Notes under the pieces: generated by a model
Databases searched by the model: none
Told to the model about the DNA's origin: nothing
What the model saw: only the letters and a program-made list of their open reading frames with translations
Origin: Lucinisca nassula
Taxonomy: Eukaryota > Mollusca > Bivalvia > Lucinida > Lucinidae
Assembly: GCA_963580285.1 (NCBI GenBank)
Contig: OY757026.1
Location: 84,480,651 to 84,544,650, forward strand
DNA: 64,000 nucleotides
Direction of reading: 5' to 3'
In this document: positions 33,601 to 45,877 of the stretch, piece by piece
Layout: each line of letters opens with the position of its first letter
Numbering within the stretch: position 1 is the first letter of the stretch
Translations under genes and position numbers: made by a program

Positions 33601-36600
33601 GCTGTGGTGGATGCTAAATTCTCCATTTTGGTCACTTTAACGTAGACGCATGAAAACGGTGCCAAAACGTGCCCATGCGTGCCAAACAACCTGGGGTAAA
33701 ATGGGAGTTGTTTCTGTCAAATAGTTTCGGAGATATAAGGGCCCAAACTTACGGTACTTTGACCTTCTAAGGGCCATAACACGAAACACAGAGAACGAAG
33801 ACAACTCCCATTTTATCCCAGGACACTTGGGTCAAGGGCGCATCATTTGGCAGCAATTATAAGCCGATTCCATCAAGTCACCTTTGCAACATTTAGACAC
33901 CTTCGGCATATTGTTGTCCCGCCCAAAATTTTAGGCCCTTATAACTCGAGTGTTTGTATGGCGATTAAGCTGAAATTTTGCATGCTGCTAGTACACCTCA
34001 GTGCCTCGAAGAGTGCAAAATTTCATACTGCTACAACACGTATCTTGCGAGTTATAAGCCTTTGAAATTCGAGGAAACTAAACTTTGTGCCTATTTCTCG
34101 GGAAGACGAAATGAGTTGAAGAGGTGCAGTATGCCGCTTTCAAAAGGCATTGATGTCGCCTGCCATCGTGCAAAAACTCGCGAACACTGGGGCACTAGAA
34201 AGTGCCGAAATAAAGGGCTCATTTTTACATTGAGGTCTACGGGAAAACCGAATAAAACGCCGCGGCGCAGCCTAGAGGGCGATAACAATAGCGGTTTTTT
34301 CACCGTTAGTCCTTCTCAATACAATACACCCTCGGGGCAAATTACAGATCGCTGCGTTCAATAGAGGCCGAGAAAAGTGGCTAAGAAAATTTGATTGAGG
34401 TTACCTGTGGTGGATGCTAAATTCTCATTTTGGTCACTTTAACGTAGACGCATGAAAACGGTGCAAAAACGTGCCCATGCGTGCCAAACAACCTGGGGTA
34501 AAATGGGAGTTGTTTCTGTCAAATAGTTTCGGAGATATAAGGGCCCAAACTTACGGTACTTTGACCTTCTAAGGGCCATAACTCGAAACACAGAGAACGA
34601 AGACAACTCCCATTTTATCCCAGGACACTTGGGTCAAGGGCGCATCATTTGGTAGCAATTATAAGCCGATTCCATCAAGTCACCTTTGCAACATTTAGAC
34701 ACCTTCGGCATATTGTTGTCCCGCCCAAAATTTTAGGCCCTTATAACTCGAGTGTTTGTATGGCGATTAAGCTGAAATTTTGCATGCTGCTAGTACACCT
34801 CAGTGCCTCGAAGAGTACAAAATTTCATACTGCTACAACACGTATCTTGCGAGTTATAAGCCTTTGAAATTCGAGGAAACTAAATTTTGTGCCTATTTCT
34901 CGGGAAGACGAAATGAGTTGAAGAGGTGCAGTATGCCGCTTTCAAAAGGCATTGATGTCGCCTGCCATCGTCCAAAAACTCGCGAACACTGGGGCACTAG
35001 AAAGTGCCGAAATAAAGGGCTCATTTTTACATTGAGGTCTACGGGAAAACCGAATAAAACGCCGCGGCGCAGCCTAGATTGCGATAACAATAGCGGTTTT
35101 TTCACCGTTAGTCCTTCCCAATATAATACAACCTCGGGGCAAATTACAGATCGCTGCGTTCAATAGAGGCGGAGAAAAGTGGCTTAGAAAATTTGATTGA
35201 GGTAAGCTGTGGTGTATGCTAAATTCTCATTTTGGTCACTTTAACGTAGACGCATGAAAACGGTGCCAAAACGTGCCCATGCGTGCCAAACAACCTGGGG
35301 TAAAATGGGAGTTGTTTCTGTCAAATAGTTTCGGAGATATAAGGGCCCAAACTTACGGTACTTTGACCTTCTAAGGGCCATAACACGAAACACAGAGAAC
35401 GAAGACAACTCCCATTTTATCCCAGGACACTTGGGTCAAGGGCGCATCATTTGGCAGCAATTATAAGCCGATTCCATCAAGTCACCTTTGCAACATTTAG
35501 ACACCTTCGGCATATTGTTGTCCCGCCCAAAACTTTAGGCCCTTATAACTCGAGTGATTGTATGGCGATTAAGCTGAAATTTTGCATGCTGCTAGTACAC
35601 CTCAGTGCCTCGAAGAGTGCAAAATTTCATACTGCTACAACACGTATCTTGCGAGTTATAAGCCTTTGAAATTCGAGGAAACTAAACTTTGTGCCTATTT
35701 CTCGGGAAGACGAAATGAGTTGAAGAGGTGCAGTATGCCGCTTTCAAAAGGCATTGATGTCGCCTGCCATCGTGCAAAAACTCGCGAACACTGGGGCACT
35801 AGAAAGTGCCGAAATAAAGGGCTCATTTTTACATTGAGGTCTACGGGAAAACCGAATAAAACGCCGCGGCGCAGCCTAGAGGGCGATAACAATAGCGGTT
35901 TTTTCACCGTTAGTCCTTCTCAATCTAATACACCCTCGAGGCAAATTACAGATCGCTGCGTTCAATAGAGGCCGAGAAAAGTGGCTTAGAAAATTTGATT
36001 GAGGTTACCTGTGGTGGATGCTAAATTCTCATTTTGGTCACTTTAACGTAGACGCATGAAAACGGTGCCAAAACGTGCCCATGCGTGCCAAACAACCTGG
36101 GGTAAAATGGGAGTTGTTTCTGTCAAATAGTTTCGGAGATATAAGGGCCCAAACTTACGGTACTTTGACCTTCTAAGGGCCATAACTCGAAACACAGAGA
36201 ACGAAGACAACTCCTATTTTATCCCAGGACACTTGGGTCAAGGGCGCATCATTTGGCAGCAATTATAAGCCGATTCCATCAAGTCACCTTTGCAACATTT
36301 AGACACCTTCGGCATATTGTTGTCCCGCCCAAAACTTTAGGCCCTTATAACTCGAGTGTTTGTATGGCGATTAAGCTGAAATTTTGCATGCTGCTAGTAC
36401 ACCTCAGTGCCTCGAAGAGTGCAAAATTTCATACTGCTATAACACGTATCTTGCGAGTTATAAGCCTTTGAAGTTCGAGGAAACTAAATTTTGTGCCCAT
36501 TTCTCGGGAAGACGAAATGAGTTGAAGAGGTGCAGTATGCCGCTTTCAAAAGGCATTGATTTCGCCTGCCATCGTGCAAAAACTCGCGAACACTGGGGCA

Positions 36601-37054
36601 CTAGAAAGTGCCGAAATAAAGGGCTCAGTTTTACATTGAGGTCTACGGGAAAACCGAATAAAACGCTGCGGCGCAGCCTAGAGGGCGATAACAATAGCGG
36701 TTTTTTCACCGTTAGTCCTTCTCAATATAATACACCCTCGGGGCAAATTACAGATCGCTGCGTTCAATAGAGGCCGAGAAAAGTGGCTTAGAAAATTTGA
36801 TTGAGGTAAGCTGTGGTGGATGCTAAATTCTCATTTTGGTCACTTTAACGTAGACGCACGAAAACGGTGCCAAAACGTGCCCATGCGTGCCAAACAACCT
36901 GGGGTAAAATGGGAGTTGTTTCTGTCAAATAGTTTCGGAGATATAAGGGCCCAAACTTACGGTACTTTGACCTTCTAAGGGCCATAACACGAAACACAGA
37001 GAACGAAGACAACTCCCATTTTATCCCAGGACACTTGGGTCAAGGGCGCATCAT
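30637..37054 (+). repeat. Four dimers (~1604-1605 bp) marked by alternating GTTACC and GTAAGC
   Basis: Monomers at 30637, 32242, 33847 and 35451 end with GTTACCTG and then CATAACTCG (CCTAACTCG in the 32242 copy). Their partners at 31439, 33044, 34649 and 36253 end with GTAAGCTG (about 31993, 33598, 35203, 36807) and CATAACACG. An extra C (TTCTCCATTTTGG) at about 32017 and 33622 links the middle two dimers. The LINE-bearing monomer to the left has a GTAAGC tail, so the alternation predates or ignores that insertion. Confidence 0.9.
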
Positions 37055-40000
37055 TTGGCAGCAATTATAAGCCGATTCCATCAAGTCACCTTTGCAACAT
37101 TTAGACACCTTCGGCATATTGTTGTCCCGCCCAAAACTTTAGGCCCTTATAACTCGAGTGTTTGTATGGCGATTAAGCTGAAATTTTGCATGCTGCTAGT
37201 ACACCTCAGTGCCTCGAAGAGTGCAAAATTTCATACTGCTATAACACGTATCTTGCGAGTTATAAGCCTTTGAAGTTCGAGGAAACTAAATTTTGTGCCC
37301 ATTTCTCGGGAAGACGAAATGAGTTGAAGAGGTGCAGTATGCCGCTTTCAAAAGGCATTGATTTCGCCTGCCATCGTGCAAAAACTCGCGAACACTGGGG
37401 CACTAGAAAGTGCCGAAATAAAGGGCTCAGTTTTACATTGAGGTCTACGGGAAAACCGAATAAAACGCTGCGGCGCAGCCTAGAGGGCGATAACAATAGC
37501 GGTTTTTTCACCGTTAGTCCTTCTCAATATAATACACCCTCGGGGCAAATTACAGATCGCTGCGTTCAATAGAGGCCGAGAAAAGTGGCTTAGAAAATTT
37601 GATTGAGGTTACCTGTGGTGGATGCTAAATTCTCATTTTGGTCACGTCAACGTAGACGCATTAAAAACGGTGCCAAAACGTGCCCATGCGTGCCAAACAA
37701 CCTGGGGTAAAATGGGAGTTGTTTCTGTCAAATAGTTTCGGAGATATAAGGGCCCAAACTTACGGTACTTTGACCTTCTAAGGGCCATAACTCGAAACAC
37801 AGAGAACGAAGACAACTCCCATTTTATCCCAGGACACTTGGGTCAAGGGCGCATCATTTGGCAGCAATTATAAGCCGATTCCATCAAGTCACCTTTGCAA
37901 CATATAGACACCTTCGGCATATTGTTGTCCCGCCCAAAACTTTAGGCCCTTATAACTCAAGTGTTTGTATGGCGATTAAGCTGAAATTTTGCATGCTGCT
38001 AGTACACCTCAGTGCCTCGAAGAGTGCAAAATTTCATACTGCTACAACACGTATCTTGCGAGTTATAAGCCTTTGAAATTCGAGGAAACTAAACTTTGTG
38101 CCTATTTCTCGGTAAGACGAAATGAGTTGAAGAGGTGCAGTATGCCGCTTTCAGAAGGCATTGATGTCGCCTGCCATCTTGCAAAAAATTGCGAACACTG
38201 GGGCACTAGAAAGTGCCGAAATAAAGGGCTCATTTTTACATTGAGGTCTACGGGAAAACCGAATAAAACGTCGCGGCGCAGCCTAGAGGGCGATAACAAT
38301 AGCGGTTTTTTCATCGTTAGTCCTTCTCAATATAATACACCCTCGGGGCAAATTACAGATCGCTGCGTTCAATAGAGGCCGAGAAAAGTGGCTTAGAAAA
38401 TTTGATTCAGGTTACCTGTGGTGGATGCTAAATTCTCATTTTGGTCACTTTAACGTAGACGCATGAAAACGGTGCCAAAACGTGCCCATGCGTGCCAAAC
38501 AACCTGGGGTAAAATGGGAGTTGTTTCTGTCAAATAGTTTCGGAGATATAAGGGCCCAAACTTACGGTACTTTGACCTTCTAAGGGCCATAACTCGAAAC
38601 ACAGAGAACGAAGACAACTCCCATTTTATCCCAGGACACTTGGGTCAAGGGCGCATCATTTGGCAGCAATTATAAGCCGATTCCATCAAATCACCTTTGC
38701 AACATATAGACACCTTCGGCATATTGTTGTCCCGCCCAAAACTTTAGGCCCTTATAACTCGAGTGTTTGTATGGCGATTAAGCTGAAATTTTGCATGCTG
38801 CTAGTACACCTCAGTGCCTCGAAAAGTGCAAAATTTCATACTGCTACAACACGCATCTTGCGAGTTATAAGCCTTTGAAATTCGAGGAAACTAAATTTTG
38901 TGCCTATTTCTCGGGAAGACGAAATGAGTTGAAGAGGTGCAGTATGCCGCTTTCAAAAGGCATTGATGTCGCCTGTCATCGTGCAAAAACTCGCGAACAC
39001 TGGGGCACTAGAAAGTGCCGAAATAAAGGGCTCATTTTTACATTGAGGTCTACGGGAAAACCGAATAAAACGCCGCGGCGCAGCCTAGAGGGCGATAACA
39101 ATAGCGGTTTTTTCACCGTTAGTCCTTCTCAATCTAATACACCCTCGGGGCAAATTACAGATCGCTGCGTTCAATAGAGGCCGAGAAAAGTGGCTTAGAA
39201 AATTTGATTGAGGTTACCTATGGTGGATGCTAAATTCTCATTTTGGTCACTTTAACGTAGACGCATGAAAACGGTGCCAAAACGTGCCCATGCGTGCCAA
39301 ACAACCTGGGGTAAAATGGGAGTTGTTTCTGTCAAATAGTTTCGGAGATATAAGGGCCCAAACTTACGGTACGTTGACCTTCTAAGGGCCATAACTCGAA
39401 ACACAGAGAACGAAGACAACTCCCATTTTATCCCAGGACACTTGGGTCAAGGGCGCATCATTTGGCAGCAATTATAAGCCGATTCCATCAAGTCACCTTT
39501 GCAACATTTAGACACCTTCGGCATATTGTTGTCCCGCCCAAAATTTTAGGCCCTTATAACTCGAGTGTTTATATGGCGATTAAGCTGAAATTTTGCATGC
39601 TGCTAGTACACCTCAGTGCCTCGAAGAGTGCAAAATTTCATACTGCTACAGCACGTATCTTACGAGTTATAAGCCTTTGAAATTCGAGGAAACTAAAGTT
39701 TGTACCTATTTCTCGGGAAGACGAAATGAGTTGAAGAGGTGCAGTATGCCGCTTTCAAAAGGCATTGATGTCGCCTGCCATCGTGCCAAAACTCGCGAAC
39801 ACTGGGGCACTAGAAAGTGCTGAAATAAAGGGCTCATTTTTACATTGAGGTCTACGGGAAAACCGAATAAAACGCCGCGGCGCAGCCTAGAGGGCGATAA
39901 CAATAGCGGTTTTTTCACCGTTAGTCCTTCTCAATATAATACACCCTCGGGGCAAATTACAGATCGCTGCGTTCAATAGAGGCCGAGAAAAGTGGCTTAG

Positions 40001-41065
40001 AAAATTTGATTGAGGTTACCTGTGGTGGATGCTAAATTCTCATTTTGGTCACTTTAACGTAGACGCATGAAAACGGTGCCAAAACGTGCACATGCGTGCC
40101 AAACAACCTGGGGTAAAATGGGAGTTGTTTCTGTCAAATAGTTTCGGAGATATAAGGGCCCAAACTTACGGTACTTTGACCTTCTAAGGGCCATGACTCG
40201 AAACACAGAGAACGAAGACAACTCCCATTTTATCCCAGGACACTTGGGTCAAGGGCGCATCATTTGGCAGCAATTATAAGCCGATTCCATCAAGTCACCT
40301 TTGCAACATTTAGACACCTTCGGCATATTGTTGTCCCGCCCAAAACTTTAGGCCCTTATAACTCGAGTGTTTGTATGGCGATTCAGCTGAAATTTTGCAT
40401 GCTGCTAGTACACCTCAGTGCCTCGAAGAGTGCAAAATTTCATACTGCTACAACACGTATCTTGCGAGTTATAAGCCTTTGAAATTCGAGGAATATAAAT
40501 TTTGTGCCTATTTCTCGGGAAGACGAAATGAGTTGAAGAGGTGCAGTATGCCGCTTTCAGAAGGCGTTGATGTCGCCTGCCATCGTGCAAAAACTCGCGA
40601 ACACTGGGGCACTAGAAAGTGCCGAAATAAAGGGCTCATTTTTACATTGAGGTCTACGGGAAAACCGAATAAAACGCCGCGGCGCAGCCTAGAGGGCGAT
40701 AACAATAGCGGTTTTTTCACCGTTAGTCCTTCTCAATATAATACACCCTCGGGGCAAATTACAGATCGCTGCGTTCAATAGAGGCCGAGAAAAGTGGCTT
40801 AGAAAATTTGATCGAGGTTACCTGTGGTGGATGCTAAATTCTCATTTTGGTCACTTTAACGTAGACGCATGAAAACGGTGCCAAAACGTGCACATGCGTG
40901 CCAAACAACCTGGGGTAAAATGGGAGTTGTTTCTGTCAAATAGTTTCGGAGATATAAGGGCCCAAACTTACGGTACTTTGACCTTCTAAGGGCCATAACT
41001 CGAAACACAGAGAACGAAGACAACTCCCATTTTATCCCAGGACACTTGGGTCAAGGGCGCATCAT
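37055..41065 (+). repeat. Mixed monomers with a tandem duplicate at the left
   Basis: Copies start at 37055, 37858, 38660, 39462 and 40264. The 37055 copy is nearly identical to its left neighbour 36253 (GCTATAACACG, GAAGTTCG, GTGCCCATTTC, GATTTCGCC, GGCTCAGTTTT, ACGCTGCGG), a direct single-monomer duplication. The 37858 and 38660 copies share CATATAGACACC. GTGCACATGCG marks the tails of 39462 and 40264. Confidence 0.87.
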
Positions 41066-44000
41066 TTGGCAGCAATTATAAGCCGATTCCATCAAGTCAC
41101 CTTTGCAACATATAGACACCTTCGGCATATTGTTGTCCCGCCCAAAACTTTAGGCCCTTATAACTCGAGTGTTTGTATGGCGATTAAGCTGAAATTTTGC
41201 ATGCTGCTAGTACACCTCAGTGCCTCGAAGAGTGCAAAATTTCATACTGCTACAACACGTATCTTGCGAGTTATAAGCCTTTGAAATTCGAGGAAACTAA
41301 ACTTTGTGCCTATTTCTCGGTAAGACGAAATGAGTTGAAGAGGTGCAGTATGCCGCTTTCAGAAGGCATTGATGTCGCCTGCCATCTTGCAAAAACTCGC
41401 GAACACTGGGGCACTAGAAAGTGCCGAAATAAAGGGCTCATTTTTACATTGAGGTCTACGGGAAAACCGAATAAAACGCCGCGGCGCAGCCTAGAGGGCG
41501 ATAACAATAGCGGTTTTTTCATCGTTAGTCCTTCTCAATATAATACACCCTCGGGGCAAATTACAGATCGCTGCGTTCAATAGAGGCCGAGAAAAGTGGC
41601 TTAGAAAATTTGATTGAGGTTACCTGTGGTGGATGCTAAATTCTCATTTTGGTCACTTTAACGTAGACGCATGAAAACGGTGCCAAAACGTGCCCATGCG
41701 TGGCAAACAACCTGGGGTAAAATGGGAGTTGTTTCTGTCAAATAGTTTCGGAGATATAAGGGCCCAAACTTACGGTACTTTGACCTTCTAAGGGCCATAA
41801 CTCGAAACACAGAGAACGAAGACAACTCCCATTTTATCCCAGGACACTTGGGTCAAGGGCGCATCATTTGGCAGCAATTATAAGCCGATTCCATCAAGTC
41901 ACCTTTGCAACATTTAGACACCTTCGGCATATTGTTGTCCCGCCCAAAATTTTAGGCCCTTATAACTCGAGTGTTTGTATGGCGATTAAGCTGAAATTTT
42001 GCAAGCTGCTAGTACACCTCAGTGCCTCGAAGAGTGCAAAATTTCATACTGCTACAACACGTATCTTGCGAGTTATAAGCCTTTGAAATTCGAGGAAACT
42101 AAACTTTGTGCCTATTTCTCGGGAAGACGAAATGAGTTGAAGAGGTGCAGTATGCCGCTTTCAGAAGGCATTGATGTCGCCTGCCATCGTGCAAAAACTC
42201 GCGAACACTGGGGCACTAGAAAGTGCCGAAATAAAGGGCTCATTTTTACATTGAGGTCTACGGGAAAACCGAAAAAAACGCCGCGGCGCAGCCTAGAGGG
42301 CGATAACAATAGCGGTTTTTTCACTGTTAGTCCTTCTCAATATAATACACCCTCGGGGCAAATTACAGATCGCTGCGTTCAATAGAGGCCGAGAAAAGTG
42401 GCTTAGAAAATTTGATTAGGGTTACCTGTGGTGGATGCTAAATTCTCATTTTGGTCACGTTAACGTAGACGCATGAAAACGGTGCCAAAACGTGCCCATG
42501 CGTGCCAAACAACCTGGGGTAAAATGGGAGTTGTTTCTGTCAAATAGTTTCGGAGATATAAGGGCCCAAACTTACGGTACGTTGACCTTCTAAGGGCCAT
42601 AACTCGAAACACAGAGAACGAAGACAACTCCCATTTTATCCCAGGACACTTGGGTCAAGGGCGCATCATTTGGCAGCAATTATAAGCCGATTCCATCAAG
42701 TCACCTTTGCAACATTTAGACACCTTCGGCATATTGTTGTCCCGCCCAAAACTTTAGGCCCTTATAACTCGAGTGTTTGTATGGCGATTAAGCTAAACTT
42801 TTGCATGCTGCTAGTACACCTCAGTGCCTCGAAGAGTGCAAAATTTCATACTGCTGCAACACGTATCTTGCGAGTTATAAGCCTTTGAAATTCGAGGAAA
42901 CTAAATTTTGTGCCTATTTCTCGGGAAGACGAAATGAGTTGAAGAGGTGCAGTATGCCGCTTTCAAAAGGCATTGATGTCGCCTGCCATCATGCAAAAAC
43001 TCGCGAACACTAGGGCACTAGAAAGTGCCGAAATAAAGGGCTCATTTTTACATTGAGGTCTACGGGAAAACCGAATAAAACGCCGCGGCGCAGCCTAGAG
43101 GGCGATAACAATAGCGTTTTTTTCACCGTTAGTCCTTCTCAATATAATACACCCTCGGGGCAAATTACAGATCGCTGCGTTCAATAGTGGCCGAGAAAAG
43201 TGGCTTAGAAAATTTGATTGAGGTTACCTGTGGTGGATGCTAAATTCTCATTTTGGTCACGTTAACGTAGACGCATGAAAACGGTGTCAAAACGTGCCCA
43301 TGCGTGCCAAACAACCTGGGGTAAAATGGGAGTTGTTTCTGTCAAATAGTTTCGGAGATATAAGGGCCCAAACTTACGGTACTTTGACCTTCTAAGGGCC
43401 ATAACTCGAAACACAGAGAACGAAGACAACTCCCATTTTATCCCAGGACACTTGGGTCAAGGGCGCATCATTTGGCAGCAATTATAAGCCGATTCCATCA
43501 AGTCACCTTTGCAACATTTAGACACCTTCGGCATATTGTTGTCCCGCCCAAAATTTTAGGCCCTTATAACTCGAGTGTTTGTATGGCGATTAAGCTGAAA
43601 TTTTGCAAGCTGCTAGTACACCTCAGTGCCTCGAAGAGTGCAAAATTTCATACTGCTACAACACGTATCTTGCGAGTTATAAGCCTTTGAAATTCGAGGA
43701 AACTAAACTTTGTGCCTATTTCTCGGGAAGACGAAATGAGTTGAAGAGGTGCAGTATGCCGCTTTCAAAAGGCATTGATGTCGCCTGCCATCGTGCAAAA
43801 ACTCGCGAACACTGGGGCACTAGAAAGTGCCGAAATAAAGGGCTCATTTTTACATTGAGGTCTACGGGAAAACCGAATAAAACGCCGCGGCGCAGCCTAG
43901 AGGGCGATAACAATAGCGTTTTTTTCACCGTTAGTCCTTCTCAATATAATACACCCTCGGGGCAAATTACAGATCGCTGCGTTCAATAGAGGCCGAGAAA

Positions 44001-45877
44001 AGTGGCTTAGAAAATTTGATTGAGGTTACCTGTGGTGGATGCTAAATTCTCATTTTGGTCACTTTAACGTAGACGCATGAAAACGGTGCCAAAACGTGCA
44101 CATGCGTGCCAAACAACCTGGGGTAAAATGGGAGTTGTTTCTGTCAAATAGTTTCGGAGATATAAGGGCCCAAACTTACGGTACTTTGACCTTCTAAGGG
44201 CCATAACTCGAAACACAGAGAACGAAGACAACTCCCATTTTATCCCAGGACACTTGGGTCAAGGGCGCATCATTTGGCAGCAATTATAAGCCGATTCCAT
44301 CAAGTCACCTTTGCAACATTTAGACACCTTCGGCATATTGTTGTCCCGCCCAAAACTTTAGGCCCTTATAACTCGAGTGTTTGTATGGCGATTAAGCTGA
44401 AATTTTGCATGCTGCTAGTACACCTCAGTGCTTCGAAGAGTGCAAAATTTCATACTGCTACAACACGTATCTTGCGAGTTATAAGCCTTTGAAATTCGAG
44501 GAAACTAAACTTTGTGCCTATTTCTCGGGAAGACGAAATGAGTTGAAGAGGTGCAGTATGCCGCTTTCAAAAGGCATTGATGTCGCCTGCCATCGTGCAA
44601 AAACTCGCGAACACTGGGGCACTAGAAAGTGCCGAAATAAAGGGCTCATTTTTACATTGAGGTCTACGGGAAAACCGAATAAAACGCCGCGGCGCAGCCT
44701 AGAGGGCGATAACAATAGCGGTTTTTTCACCGTTAGTCCTTCTCAATATAATACACCCTCGGGGCAAATTACAGATCGCTGCGTTCAATAGAGGCCGAGA
44801 AAAGTGGCTTAGAAAATTTGATTGAGGTTACCTGTGGTGGATGCTAAATTCTCATTTTGGTCACTTTAACGTAGACGCATGAAAACGGTGCCAAAACGTG
44901 CCCATGCGTGCCAAACAACCTGGGGTAAAATGGGAGTTGTTTCTGTCAAATAGTTTCGGAGATATAAGGGCCCAAACTTACGGTACTTTGACCTTCTAAG
45001 GGCCATAACTCGAAACACAGAGAACGAAGACAACTCCCATTTTATCCCAGGACACTTGGGTCAAGGGCGCATCATTTGGCAGCAATTATAAGCCGATTCC
45101 ATCAAGTCACCTTTGCAACATTTAGACACCTTCGGCATATTGTTGTCCCGCCCAAAAGTTTAGGCCCTTATAACTCGAGTGTTTGTATGGCGATTAAGCT
45201 GAAATTTTGCATGCTGCTAGTACACCTCAGTGCCTCGTAGAGTTCAAAATTTCATACTGCTACAACACGTATCTTGCGAGTTATAAGCCTTTGAAATTCG
45301 AGGAAACTAAATTTTGTGCCTATTTCTCGGGAAGACGAAATGAGTTGAAGAGTTGCAGTATGCCGCTTGCAAAAGGCATTGATGTCGCCTGCCATCGTGC
45401 AAAAACTCGCGAACACTGGGGCACTAGAAAGTGCCGAAATAAAGGGCTCATTTTTACATTGAGGTCTACGGGAAAACCGAATAAAACGCCGCGGCGCAGC
45501 CTAGAGGGCGATAACAATAGCGGTTTTTTCACCGTTAGTCCTTCTCAATATAATACACCCTCGGGGCAAATTACAGATCGCTGCGTTCAATAGAGGCCGA
45601 GAAAAGTGGCTTAGAAAATTTGATTGAGGTTACCTGTGGTGGATGCTAAATTCTCATTTTGGTCACTTTAACGTAGACGCATGAAAACGGTGCCAAAACG
45701 TGCCCATGCGTGCCAAACAACCTGGGGTAAAATGGGAGTTGTGTCTGTCAAATAGTTTCGGAGATATAAGGGCCCAAACTTACGGTACTTTGACCTTCTA
45801 AGGGCCATAACTCGAAACACAGAGAACGAAGACAACTCCCATTATATTCCAGGACACTTGGGTCAAGGGCGCATCAT
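41066..45877 (+). repeat. Mixed monomers with a tetramer and a dimer echo
   Basis: Copies start at 41066, 41868, 42670, 43472, 44274 and 45076. The 41066 copy repeats 37858 exactly four monomers away (3208 bp): CTCGGTAAGACG, CTTTCAGAAGG, CCATCTTGC, TTCATCGTTAG. The 41868 and 43472 copies, 1604 bp apart, share TTTTGCAAGCTG. CACGTTAACG occurs at about 42457 and 43258, and GTGCACATGCG in the 43472 tail. Confidence 0.87.
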
